A program made the position numbers and the translations under genes. Positions 1-7,327 of a stretch of DNA of 64,000 nt are shown piece after piece. Source of the stretch: Thioclava sediminum (GTDB taxonomy: Bacteria; Pseudomonadota; Alphaproteobacteria; Rhodobacterales; Rhodobacteraceae); NCBI RefSeq assembly GCF_002020355.1, contig NZ_MPZV01000004.1, forward strand, positions 372,001 to 436,000, read 5' to 3'. Every line of letters begins with the position of its first letter. Positions within the stretch are counted from its first letter, which is position 1. The notes beneath the pieces are model-generated. The model made no database searches. It had not been told where the DNA came from and saw only the letters and a program-made list of their open reading frames with translations.

Positions 1-309
1 AAGTCGCTCAGCTTTTCGGACTTCCTTAACCATCCGCACACGCAGGCATCGCTCGCGGCGGCCCCCTATGGCAGCTACATGCGGCTGCCGGACGGGGAGG
101 AGATTTGCGGCCTTTATATTCGCCTCGAAGATGTAGAGGCCGATGCCGCCCCCCTCGCGTCACATCTCGGTTTTTCCGTGACACCCCTCGCGAGATGCAA
201 CATCTCCGAGCGGAAGCGCAACTGGCGCGGGTATTTTTCAGATTTCGATGCTGAAGTGGTTTCGAAACTCTGTGCCGAGGACATCGCGCGGTTCGGTTAC
301 CGATTCTAA
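1..309 (+). CDS. Sulfotransferase family protein, C-terminal part (5' end outside window)
   Basis: The frame is open from base 1 to the TAA at 307-309, giving about 102 residues with no start in the window. The ending (acidic helix, then AEDIARFGYRF) and the preceding tract with a basic ERKRNWRGYF segment resemble the C-terminal end of Rhodobacterales sulfotransferases that use PAPS, where the chain ends after a D-x-x-x-FGY motif. The PAPS-binding P-loop would be upstream and cannot be seen, so the assignment rests on the tail alone. An internal ATG at 79 is not needed. The product is probably a cytoplasmic transferase acting on a carbohydrate or lipid acceptor. The base composition here is somewhat lower in GC than in the following genes. 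Confidence 0.55.
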   Translation, partial: KSLSFSDFLNHPHTQASLAAAPYGSYMRLPDGEEICGLYIRLEDVEADAAPLASHLGFSVTPLARCNISERKRNWRGYFSDFDAEVVSKLCAEDIARFGYRF

Positions 310-350
310 ATTTTCGCGCAATTGCAATTTGCGACGCAATTTGGGCGATT

Positions 351-470
351 CTCACGGGTCTGTGAGCGCCCCCCTATCCAAAAAGATAGGTCAAACGCGC
401 GAACCCCTATCCAAAAAGATAGGTCAATCACGGGTCCGTGAGCAACTTACTGTCCGAAAGTATAGGTTTG
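351..470. repeat. Palindromic repeat array A-B-B-A-B' upstream of the Hint-domain gene
   Basis: Two palindromic units are repeated. Unit A is CACGGGTCYGTGAGC at 353-367 and 429-443. Unit B is CTATCCAAAAAGATAGG at 374-390 and 407-423, followed both times by TCAA and preceded by CCC. A diverged third B (CTGTCCGAAAGTATAGG) is at 450-466. The B copies are spaced 33 and 43 bp apart, roughly whole helical turns. On the minus strand B reads ACCTATC-N6-GATAGG, similar to a LuxR-family lux box. The array probably holds operators for the gene starting at 539. The binding protein is not known from the sequence. Confidence 0.6.
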
Positions 471-538
471 CCACATTTCGGTCACCTTTCGGCCCCGGAA
501 ACTCCCCAGGAATCAATTGATCTAGGTAGGACGAAGAA

Positions 539-1240
539 ATGGCCTCGCCGACTTTCAGAAGGAAGACCGACATGACCCGCAGTGCAACGACGACTTGGAA
601 CGACGATTGCGCCTTTGATTCCGCTCTGGCGGGCGCAACCTCCGGGCGAGTGCTCGATAACGGGGCTGCTTCGGGGATCGTTGCCGGAACGCGAATCGCG
701 ACCGCTATGGGCTGGCGCCCGGTGGAAGCAATTGCGGTTGGCGACATGGTCATGACCTTCGACAGTGGCCTGCGTCCCGTCGTGGACGTCAAGCGAACTC
801 AACTCTGGCTCGGTCACGGGCGTTGCCCGGACCATCGCAAGCCGCTCGCCGTGCCGGTCGGCGCGTTGGGCAACAAAACCCCGATGCTGCTTTTGCCTGA
901 ACAGAACATGATGGTGGAAAGCGACATGGCTGAGGCAATTTACGGTGACCCCTTCGCCGTAATCCCTGCCTCTGCTCTTGAAGGCTATCGTGGGATCGAT
1001 CGGATTACACCCCACCGTCCGATCGACGTGATCGTGCTGGAGTTTGAGGAGGAGGAGATCGTCTACGCAAATGGTTCTGGCATGGTCCATTGCGGTTCGG
1101 TCAACAGCCACCGGCTCGAAGCACTCTTCGACGATGATGCAGGCCCGAACTACGAGACGCTGTCGCTTGAAATGGCACGCTCGATCGTTGCAGGGCTCAT
1201 CGACGAAGATCTGACCGCGCACGCTTACGCGGCAGAGTGA
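539..1240 (+). CDS. Hint (hedgehog/intein) domain-containing protein, probably not catalytic
   Basis: 233 residues. The block AGTRIATAMGWRPVEAIAVG followed by DMVMTFDSG matches the start of the Hint_2 domain common in Rhodobacterales, and GDPFAVIPASAL matches the second conserved block. In active Hint domains a Cys or Ser precedes the GTR block and an SPxHR motif precedes the second. Here these places read GIVAGTR and PEQNM, so self-cleavage residues appear to be missing. ATG 539 has AGGTAGGA at 524-531. An in-frame ATG at 572 (MTRSATTT) has AAGGAAG at 559-565 and is an equally good start. The gene stands alone, with repeats upstream and a strong terminator downstream. The function is unknown. 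Confidence 0.7.
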   Translation: MASPTFRRKTDMTRSATTTWNDDCAFDSALAGATSGRVLDNGAASGIVAGTRIATAMGWRPVEAIAVGDMVMTFDSGLRPVVDVKRTQLWLGHGRCPDHRKPLAVPVGALGNKTPMLLLPEQNMMVESDMAEAIYGDPFAVIPASALEGYRGIDRITPHRPIDVIVLEFEEEEIVYANGSGMVHCGSVNSHRLEALFDDDAGPNYETLSLEMARSIVAGLIDEDLTAHAYAAE

Positions 1241-1280
1241 TAGCCCGGCCTGATTCCCTCCTGATCAACTGACAGGCCGA

Positions 1281-1313
1281 ACGCCGCACCCGTGACCAGG
1301 GTGCGGCGTTTTC
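1281..1313 (+). terminator. Rho-independent terminator after the Hint-domain gene
   Basis: An 11-bp perfect stem (1281-1291 pairing with 1299-1309, ACGCCGCACCC/GGGTGCGGCGT) with a 7-nt loop is followed by TTTTCCTTTG. It lies 40 bp after the stop of the Hint-domain gene. Confidence 0.85.
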
Positions 1314-1366
1314 CTTTGTCCTGGAGGTAGATGAGCGTCTCGGTGTTGAAGTGCGTTTTGGGCACA

Positions 1367-1400
1367 GAAAAACGCCGGGGCCTTTCGGTCCCGGCGTTCT
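1367..1400 (-). terminator. Rho-independent terminator of the fad operon
   Basis: Read on the minus strand, AACGCCGGGACC-GAAA-GGCCCCGGCGTT is followed by a T run. It lies just after the fadJ stop codon at 1422-1424 and ends the GST-thiolase-orf-fadJ transcript. Confidence 0.85.
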
Positions 1401-1421
1401 GGTTTCTCTGGCGCTGTCGGA

Positions 1422-3611
1422 TCAGGCGGCTTTCGCGGCCTGACCGTCGCCGTAGCGACCGTAGAAGGTCTCGCCCTTGGCCGCGATGTCGCGCAGCAGG
1501 GCCGGGGCCTCGAAGCGCGGGCCGTATTGCGCGGTGAGCGCCTCGCAGATCGTGACGGCCTTGCCGGCACCGAGGATGTCGAGCCAGCTGAACGGGCCAC
1601 CCGACCACGGGGCGAAGCCCCAGCCGAGGATCGCGCCCACGTCACCCTCGCGGATGTCTTCCAGCACGCCCTGCTCGAAGGCACGGACCGCTTCCAGCAC
1701 CTGCGCCATCAGCAGGCGATGCTGCACGTGATGCACGTCGGGCTGCTCGTCGGCGCGCGGGAACTTGGCGTCGAGGCCTTCCCAGAGGCCCTGACGCTTG
1801 CCCTTCTCGTCATAGTCGTAGAAGCCCGCGTTCGACTTGCGGCCCATCCGGCCTTCGTCGGCCATCCAGAACAGCACGTCATCGACCGCCTCATCGGGAT
1901 AGGCATCGCCCATCGCCGCCTTGGTGGCCTTGGCGATCTTCACGCCGAGGTCGATCGAGGTCTCGTCCACCAGCTGCAGCGGACCAAGCGGCATACCGAC
2001 CATTGTGGCCGCATGTTCCACAAGCGTCGGGTTAACGCCTTCGGCCACCATGCGAATCCCCTCGTTGATGTAAGGGATGATGCAGCGGTTGGCGTAGAAG
2101 AAGCGCGCGTCGTTGACCACGATAGGCGTCTTGCGGATCTGGCGCACGAAATCGAGCGCTTTCGCCACGGCCACCGGGCCGGTCCCGGCACCCTTGATGA
2201 TCTCCACCAGCATCATCTTGTCGACGGGCGAGAAGAAGTGGATGCCGATGAACTGCTCGGGGCGCGCGCTGGCCTTGGCCAGTTCGGTGATCGGCAGGGT
2301 CGAGGTGTTGGTCGCGAAGATCGCGTCCTGCGGGATCACGGCTTCGGCCTTCTTGGTGACCTCGGCTTTGACGCCCGGATCTTCGAACACCGCTTCCACG
2401 ATCAGGTCGCAGCCTTCCAGCGCGGCGTAATCCGTGGTCGCATTGATCAGGCCGAGCGTCTTCGCCTTGCCCTCTTCGGTGACCTTCTTGCGCGAGATGC
2501 CCTTGTCGAGGATGCCCTCGGAATAGGATTTCCCGCGATCGGCGGCCTCCTGGCTGTTGTCGATCAGCACGACCTCGATACCGGCCTTGGCCGAGACATA
2601 GGCGATACCTGCGCCCATCATGCCCGCGCCGAGGATGCCGACCTTCTTCACCTTCTGGTCCGACACGTCGGGACGGTTCGCGCCCTTCTCCAGCGCGCCC
2701 TTGTTGATGAAGAGCGAGCGGATCATCGAGGTCGACGACGGGTTCAGCAGCACATTGGTGAACCAGCGCGCCTCGATCTTGATCGCCTGATCGAAGGGCA
2801 CGAGCGCGCCTTCATAGACCGCCGACAGAAGCGCCTTGGCCGCCGGATAGACGCCTGCGGTCTTGCCATGCACCATCGCGGAGGCACCCACGAAGGTCAT
2901 GAAGCCCGCCGGGTGATAGGGCGCGCCGCCGGGCATCTTGAAGCCCTTCGCGTCCCACGGTTTCACCAGATCGGCGTCTTTGGCGTTCAGCACCCATTCC
3001 TTCGCGGCGGCCAGCGGATCCTCGACGACCTCGTCGATCAGGCCTGCGGCTTTCGCCTTCTTGGGGTCCGAGAGCTTGCCTTCCAGCAGGAAGGGCGCCG
3101 CCGCCATCGCACCGAGCTTGCGCGAGACACGGGTGGTGCCGCCGCCGCCGGGGAAGATGCCGACCATGATCTCGGGCAGGCCGATCTTGGCCTTCGGATT
3201 GTCCGCGACAAAGGTGCGGTGCGTCGACAGCGGAAGTTCCAGACCGATGCCGAGCGCGGTGCCGGGGATCGCGGTTGCGATCGGCTTGCCGCCCTTGTTG
3301 GTCTTCGGGTCCATGCCCGCGCGCTCGATCTTGCGCAGGACATGGTGCATCTGCATCACGCCGTCGAAGATCGCCTGAGCGCCGCCTTCGCGCATCTGCG
3401 CGATGACGTTGAGGTCCATGCCGCCCGCGAAATCGGGCTTGCCGGAGGTGATCACGACACCCTTCACGGCGTCATCCGCCAGCGCCTTGTCGATGAAGCT
3501 GTCGAGGAGCGCGAAGCCCTCCATGCTCATCACGTTCATCGACTTCTCGGGCACGTCCCAAGTGATGACGGCAACGCCGTCGCTGCCAAGTTCGTATTTG
3601 AAATCAGCCAT
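1422..3611 (-). CDS. fadJ: Bifunctional enoyl-CoA hydratase / 3-hydroxyacyl-CoA dehydrogenase
   Basis: 729 residues, the usual length of the FadJ/FadB alpha subunit. It hydrates trans-2-enoyl-CoA and oxidises the 3-hydroxyacyl-CoA with NAD+ in fatty-acid beta-oxidation. Residues 1-190 are the crotonase domain, with the paired catalytic glutamates at E125 (GIGLELP) and E147 (GLPEIM) and the GGGGTTR loop. A Rossmann domain starts at about 323 with GILGAGMMGAG. The dehydrogenase His-Glu dyad is H458 (GIHFFSP) and E470. The C-terminal dehydrogenase domains follow. The start ATG overlaps the end of the preceding 90-residue ORF by 8 bases and has AAGGAG upstream. It is the last gene of the operon with the thiolase at 3878-5089. 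Confidence 0.95.
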   Translation of the reverse strand: MADFKYELGSDGVAVITWDVPEKSMNVMSMEGFALLDSFIDKALADDAVKGVVITSGKPDFAGGMDLNVIAQMREGGAQAIFDGVMQMHHVLRKIERAGMDPKTNKGGKPIATAIPGTALGIGLELPLSTHRTFVADNPKAKIGLPEIMVGIFPGGGGTTRVSRKLGAMAAAPFLLEGKLSDPKKAKAAGLIDEVVEDPLAAAKEWVLNAKDADLVKPWDAKGFKMPGGAPYHPAGFMTFVGASAMVHGKTAGVYPAAKALLSAVYEGALVPFDQAIKIEARWFTNVLLNPSSTSMIRSLFINKGALEKGANRPDVSDQKVKKVGILGAGMMGAGIAYVSAKAGIEVVLIDNSQEAADRGKSYSEGILDKGISRKKVTEEGKAKTLGLINATTDYAALEGCDLIVEAVFEDPGVKAEVTKKAEAVIPQDAIFATNTSTLPITELAKASARPEQFIGIHFFSPVDKMMLVEIIKGAGTGPVAVAKALDFVRQIRKTPIVVNDARFFYANRCIIPYINEGIRMVAEGVNPTLVEHAATMVGMPLGPLQLVDETSIDLGVKIAKATKAAMGDAYPDEAVDDVLFWMADEGRMGRKSNAGFYDYDEKGKRQGLWEGLDAKFPRADEQPDVHHVQHRLLMAQVLEAVRAFEQGVLEDIREGDVGAILGWGFAPWSGGPFSWLDILGAGKAVTICEALTAQYGPRFEAPALLRDIAAKGETFYGRYGDGQAAKAA

Positions 3612-3876
3612 TTGGGAACTCCTTGATGATTAGACGGTCGGGTGAAACGATATCCGGAGCGCCTTTTGTTTCGATATTCATCATTCGGGGATGATACCCT
3701 TCGTCGATCAGCTTTATCGCTTCGTCGAGGGTTGCGACCTGAACCGAGTTCTTCTTAAGTTTACGCTCTGTAGCCGGGACATCGCCGCGGTGGAGCTGAT
3801 ACTTGCCGGTGGACTTCATCGGATACAATCTGTGAAGCGCCTTTGAGCGCCTCGGCACGCCAATAACGATCTTCAT
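3604..3876 (-). CDS. Unrecognised 90-residue protein inside the fad operon
   Basis: It lies between thiolase and FadJ. Its ATG is 1 base after the thiolase stop, with AAAGGGTG as ribosome-binding site, and its end overlaps the fadJ start by 8 bases, so it is translated as part of the operon. The protein is basic at the N-terminus (MKIVIGVPRRSKALHRLYP) and has no signal peptide or membrane segment. A middle segment VATLDEAIKLIDEGYH suggests a helix, and the end is strand-like. The gene is visibly less GC-rich than its neighbours and uses codons such as AAT, ATA and TTA more freely, which hints at later insertion. I do not recognise the family and assign no function. Confidence 0.65.
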   Translation of the reverse strand: MKIVIGVPRRSKALHRLYPMKSTGKYQLHRGDVPATERKLKKNSVQVATLDEAIKLIDEGYHPRMMNIETKGAPDIVSPDRLIIKEFPNG

Positions 3877-3877
3877 T

Positions 3878-5089
3878 TTACACCCTTTCGATGATAGTCG
3901 CGGCGCCCATGCCGGACGCGACGCAAAGCGTGGCCAGACCGGTGTTCAGGTCGCGGCGTTCCAGCTCGTCCAGCAGCGTGCCGATGATGATCGCGCCGGT
4001 GGCGCCGAGCGGGTGGCCAAGCGCGATCGCGCCGCCATTGACGTTGACCTTGTCGGCATCGACCTGGAAGGCCTGCATGAAGCGCAGCACGACCGCGGCG
4101 AATGCCTCGTTCACTTCGAACAGGTCAATGTCGGAGATCGACATGCCCGAATCCGCGAGGATCTTCTCGGTCACCGGAACCGGGCCGGTCAGCATGATCG
4201 TCGGATCGGTGCCGATCTTCGCGGTGGCACGGATGCGCGCGCGGGGCTTGAGGCCATGCGCCTCACCGAATTCCTTGTTGCCGATCAGCACGGCGGCGGC
4301 ACCGTCCACGATACCCGAGGAGTTGCCCGCGTGGTGCACGTGGTTGATGTGATCGAGATGCGGGTATTTCAGCATCGCGACCTTGTCGAAGCCCGGCATC
4401 ACCTCGCCCATCTCCTTGAAGGAGGGCTTGAGGCCGCCGAGGCTTTCCATCGTGGTGCCCGCCCGCGGGAATTCGTCGTGGTCGAGGATGGTCAGACCGT
4501 TCTGGTCCTTCACCGGCACGATGGATTTCGCGAAACGGTTTTCCTTGATCGCCTCGGCTGCACGGCGCTGCGATTCCACGCCGAGCGCGTCGACGTCTTC
4601 GCGGCTAAAGCCGTATTCGGTGGCGATGATATCGGCCGAGATGCCCTGCGGGACGAAGTAGGTCTTCATCGCGAGCGACGGGTCCACGGCGATTGCCGCG
4701 CCGTCCGAGCCCATCGCGACGCGGCCCATCATTTCGACGCCGCCAGCGATATAGCCCATGCCCGCGCCGCCGCGTACCTGGTTCGCGGCGAGGTTCACCG
4801 CTTCCATGCCGGATGCGCAGAAGCGGTTGATCGACAGGCCGGGGATGCGCTCGTCGAGATCCGACAGAAGCACTGCCGAGCGTGCAAGGCAGCCGCCCTG
4901 CTCCATCACCTGGGTCGCGTTGCCCCAGATCACGTCCTCGACCGCGTGGCCTTCGAGGTTGTTGCGCTCGGCCACCGCGTTCAGCAGCCGCGCCGACAGC
5001 GCGACCGAGCTGACCTCGTGCAACGAGCCGTCCTTGCGGCCCTTGCCCCGCGGGGTGCGGGCTGCGTCATAGATATAGGCTTCCGTCAT
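3878..5089 (-). CDS. fadA: Acetyl-CoA C-acyltransferase (3-ketoacyl-CoA thiolase)
   Basis: 403 residues, full length for a degradative thiolase. It cleaves 3-ketoacyl-CoA with CoA to release acetyl-CoA, the last step of beta-oxidation. The acyl-accepting cysteine is C91 in NRFCASGMEA. The catalytic His is H359 in the GGAIALGHPLGATG motif, and the second Cys is C389 in LCVASGMGA near the C-terminus. The gene begins 9 bases after the GST stop with GAGGAACC in front of the ATG. It presumably forms the multienzyme complex with the FadJ encoded downstream. It could equally be named fadI, since the two subfamilies are not separable by eye. Confidence 0.93.
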   Translation of the reverse strand: MTEAYIYDAARTPRGKGRKDGSLHEVSSVALSARLLNAVAERNNLEGHAVEDVIWGNATQVMEQGGCLARSAVLLSDLDERIPGLSINRFCASGMEAVNLAANQVRGGAGMGYIAGGVEMMGRVAMGSDGAAIAVDPSLAMKTYFVPQGISADIIATEYGFSREDVDALGVESQRRAAEAIKENRFAKSIVPVKDQNGLTILDHDEFPRAGTTMESLGGLKPSFKEMGEVMPGFDKVAMLKYPHLDHINHVHHAGNSSGIVDGAAAVLIGNKEFGEAHGLKPRARIRATAKIGTDPTIMLTGPVPVTEKILADSGMSISDIDLFEVNEAFAAVVLRFMQAFQVDADKVNVNGGAIALGHPLGATGAIIIGTLLDELERRDLNTGLATLCVASGMGAATIIERV

Positions 5090-5098
5090 GGTTCCTCC

Positions 5099-5725
5099 TC
5101 ACGCCCGGTCGGAAGGATTGCCGGGCATCAAATCATAGGGGTGTTTCCAACCGGGCAGGGCGGCGATGCCGTCCAGCCAGCGGTCGATATTGGGGAATTC
5201 CTTGCGGTCGAACCCGAAGGGCTCGGGGTAGTAGAGGTAGCCGCAGCAGGCGAAATCGGCCAAGCTGGGCTGGTCGCCGACGACCCAGTCGCGGCCGTCC
5301 ATATGCTTCTCCAGCGTCTTGATCGCGGTGAGCACGCGGCCCTTGAGCCAGCCGATCGCCTCTTGCGGGCGCTTCTCTTCGGGCAGGAAGTTCATCAGGA
5401 AGCGCAGGCCGCCTTGCTGGCCCGAGCCCTTTTGCGCGTCCCAGAACATCCAGCGCAGCATCTCGTTGCGATCCTCGGCGAGGAATTTGCCGGTCTGCTC
5501 CGCGATGTGAAGCTGGATGACGCAGGATTGCGACAGGGTCAGATCGCCCTCTTTGAAGACGGGTGCTTCGGCCATTTCGTTCAGCGCGTGATATTCGGCG
5601 CTGCGCGCCTCGCCGTTGAAGAAATCGACATAGACAGGCTCCCAGTCGTAGCCCGCCAGTTCCATCGTCAGCGCCGCCTTGTAGGCGTTGCCAGACTCTC
5701 CGAAGCAATAAAGTTGTGCCGCCAT
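5099..5725 (-). CDS. Glutathione S-transferase family protein, first gene of the fad operon
   Basis: 208 residues. An N-terminal thioredoxin-like half (LYCFGESGNAYKAALTMEL, then APVFKEGDLTLSQSCVI with the glutathione-binding QS pair) is followed by an all-helical half ending in a typical ADFACCGYLYY segment. A Ser in the N-terminal GESGN turn is the likely thiol-activating residue. The role in fatty-acid degradation is unclear; conjugation or isomerisation of a reactive acyl or lipid-peroxide product is possible but inferred. It is the promoter-proximal gene, 9 bases ahead of the thiolase, and the operator-like sequence at 5769-5784 lies 44 bases upstream of its ATG. Confidence 0.85.
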   Translation of the reverse strand: MAAQLYCFGESGNAYKAALTMELAGYDWEPVYVDFFNGEARSAEYHALNEMAEAPVFKEGDLTLSQSCVIQLHIAEQTGKFLAEDRNEMLRWMFWDAQKGSGQQGGLRFLMNFLPEEKRPQEAIGWLKGRVLTAIKTLEKHMDGRDWVVGDQPSLADFACCGYLYYPEPFGFDRKEFPNIDRWLDGIAALPGWKHPYDLMPGNPSDRA

Positions 5726-5768
5726 TCGCTGCGGTCCTCCCTGATCACGGGGCCAATCTGACCCCTAA

Positions 5769-5784
5769 GTGACGCGAACGTAAG
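5769..5784 (-). promoter_or_regulatory. Operator-like site in front of the GST-fadA-orf-fadJ operon
   Basis: The minus strand reads CTTACGTTCGCGTCAC. Fifteen of these bases recur identically at 9604-9618 in front of the MerR-acyl-CoA dehydrogenase operon. It has half-sites TTACG and CGTCA around a 4-base centre, as expected for a MerR/LiuR-type dimer. The position relative to a promoter is not established. Confidence 0.5.
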
Positions 5785-5919
5785 CCCCTCATGGGCGTTT
5801 CGCCGCAACGTCATTCCAGCACGACGTCGCGTCCAACGCGAGGGAGAGGGCGACGTTCCGTCGCGAGAGGTGAACGGACGTGAACGGAAAGCGCGGACAA
5901 AGCGAGCGGCGCGGCGCGG

Positions 5920-6456
5920 TTAGCGCACCGCTTCCATCGTGCCTTTGGGAAACTCGATCCCTTCGAAATCGGGATAGACCTTGCGCAGAACCGCGATCTG
6001 CGCCGGGCTGTCGATCCGCACCAGATACCACTCCTCGCCGTCTTGCAGCGCCAGCGTGGTGTTGGTCGAGCGCACCTTGCCCATATCGGGCACCTCCATC
6101 ACCGTCGAGGTCGGGATCTGCGCATAGGCCCGGCCCGAAGACGTTTCTCCGGCCTTCATCGCGGCGATGTTCATCTCGAAATCGTCGATCGTCACCGAGG
6201 CCATCGCGTCGTTGATCTGCTTTCGCATGATGTCTTCGAGCTGCTCTTTCGGGACGCCCGTCTGATCCGCAATCGCCTGCATCATCTTCGGCGGCACCGT
6301 GTCGAAGAAGACCGAGTAATCCTTCTCGTCCACCGCCTTGGTGAAACCCGCGACTTCCTGCGTCACCGCGTTGCGGTCGGCGGCGTCGAACGCGAGCGCA
6401 GGCAGGGCCGAGAGGGCAAGGGACGCGACAGCGAAAGCGAGAGACAGGCGGGTCAT
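5920..6456 (-). CDS. Exported protein of unknown function
   Basis: 178 residues from the ATG at 6456, chosen over the longer frame because AAAGGA precedes it and it begins a clean signal peptide (MTRLSLAFAVASLALSALPA, cleavage probably after ALA or AFA). The mature part is soluble, mostly helical in the first half (VTQEVAGFTKAVDEKDYSVF) with a strand-rich second half ending in FPKGTMEAVR. It resembles periplasmic proteins with an NTF2- or cystatin-like fold that Rhodobacterales carry in single copies, but no motif allows a functional call. The 70-residue ORF upstream ends inside its leader region. Confidence 0.7.
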   Translation of the reverse strand: MTRLSLAFAVASLALSALPALAFDAADRNAVTQEVAGFTKAVDEKDYSVFFDTVPPKMMQAIADQTGVPKEQLEDIMRKQINDAMASVTIDDFEMNIAAMKAGETSSGRAYAQIPTSTVMEVPDMGKVRSTNTTLALQDGEEWYLVRIDSPAQIAVLRKVYPDFEGIEFPKGTMEAVR

Positions 6457-6472
6457 GGATGTCCTTTCGAAA

Positions 6473-6685
6473 TCAGGCTTTGCGCTCGCCAAGCTCGGCC
6501 TTGAACAGCCGCAGGCGGTGGTTGAGATTTTCCTCGTGGGTGACGGAGTTGAAATGCTCGAACAGGAAGGTCAGCGCCTCGTCGGGCGTGATTTCCGCCT
6601 CCTGCGCAAAGCGGTTGAGTCTGCGATAGGCGTCATTGGTCATGGCGACGGGAAAGCGACGGGTCAGGCGCAGGCGTTTGGGCAT
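6473..6685 (-). CDS. Small conserved hypothetical protein, possibly ribbon-helix-helix-like
   Basis: 70 residues. The beginning RLRLTRRFPVAMTNDAYRRL followed by an amphipathic helix and a second helix (ITPDEALTFLFEHF) has the order strand-helix-helix seen in CopG/Arc-type DNA-binding proteins, although the tail (EENLNHRLRLFKAELGERKA) is longer and charged. There is no toxin-like partner next to it. The downstream neighbour is the exported protein whose ATG lies 16 bases past this stop, so the two may be co-transcribed. The DNA-binding suggestion is weak. Confidence 0.55.
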   Translation of the reverse strand: MPKRLRLTRRFPVAMTNDAYRRLNRFAQEAEITPDEALTFLFEHFNSVTHEENLNHRLRLFKAELGERKA

Positions 6686-6800
6686 TCAGGCTCCGGGGCA
6701 ATGTGGCGCAGGAAGGCGCGTCAGGTTGCGCGCAGCTTAGGAAGAAACCTGCGCGCTGGCCAGACCGCCGGTGCTTCGGCTCCGAGCCTCAAGGCCGCCC

Positions 6801-7160
6801 CTAGAGGTCGTCCCAATCGCTCAGCCCGAGCTTGTTCTTCCGGTGGATCTGCCACAGCGCCATCAGTGCGCCGAACGCGAGCGCCGAGATCACCAGCGTC
6901 ACCAGATGCGGCGCGAAGGACATGCCCTCGGTCGCGCTCAGCAGGTGGTCCACCAGAAGCTGCGCGACCGCGAATCCGGCTGCGAAGATCAGCAGGTTCT
7001 GCTTCCAGTCGAGATAGGGAATCGGGCGCGGCTCGAAGCCCAGCCAATGCAGCACCCGCGCGCCCATTGGCGGCCGGGTCGAGCGGAACACGCCCCGCGC
7101 CCGCAGCTCTGCGAGAGCGGCGTCGTAACGGCGGTTGGTTTCTGCATTATCGAGATACAT
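6801..7160 (-). CDS. DUF6404-like membrane protein
   Basis: 119 residues from the ATG at 7160, which begins MYLDNAETNRRYDAALAEL. The longer frame up to 7226 adds a poor leader and is not preferred. The N-terminal soluble helix ends in a GVFRST..PPMGARVLHWLG segment, followed by two hydrophobic segments (LLIFAAGFAVAQLLVDHLL and LVTLVISALAFGALMAL), and a short charged tail ending SDWDDL. This layout matches the DUF6404 family of inner-membrane proteins of unknown role. No clear Shine-Dalgarno sequence precedes the start. Confidence 0.6.
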   Translation of the reverse strand: MYLDNAETNRRYDAALAELRARGVFRSTRPPMGARVLHWLGFEPRPIPYLDWKQNLLIFAAGFAVAQLLVDHLLSATEGMSFAPHLVTLVISALAFGALMALWQIHRKNKLGLSDWDDL

Positions 7161-7278
7161 GACGGCGGGACTCGGTGGGAATCGTCTCTGGTTGGAGATT
7201 CCGAGGGTAGACCCGCGCGGCCGCAAAACAATCGTCCGGCGCTACACTTCGCCTGACATGGCGGTGATTGAAAATTGA

Positions 7279-7309
7279 AACGGCGGGCCGAGGCCCGCCG
7301 TTCATTTTT
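7279..7309 (+). terminator. Hairpin terminator between convergent signals upstream of the acyl-CoA dehydrogenase stop
   Basis: AACGGCGGGCC-GA-GGCCCGCCGTT followed by CATTTTTT on the plus strand. On the minus strand, the reading direction of the acyl-CoA dehydrogenase ending at 7328, the hairpin is followed by TTTCAATTTTC, so it can serve that gene as well. Confidence 0.7.
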
Positions 7310-7327
7310 TCGTTGGATCCGGTCGCC

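Noticed and set aside
248-520. A 90-codon plus-strand ORF over the palindrome array with repeated PLSKKIGQ peptides.
   Set aside because: The peptide repeats are only the translation of the DNA palindromes, and it overlaps the end of the sulfotransferase frame and has no ribosome-binding site.
482-1222. A long minus-strand ORF opposite the Hint-domain gene.
   Set aside because: It is antisense to a recognisable domain, has Arg/His/Asp-rich composition typical of shadow frames at high GC, and would run over the repeat array.
1527-3626. A 699-codon plus-strand ORF opposite fadJ, and similar antisense frames opposite gatA, fadH, smc, clpB and the acyl-CoA synthetase.
   Set aside because: Each mirrors a confirmed gene with wobble-base bias in the wrong strand and lacks motifs. 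High GC content keeps such frames open.
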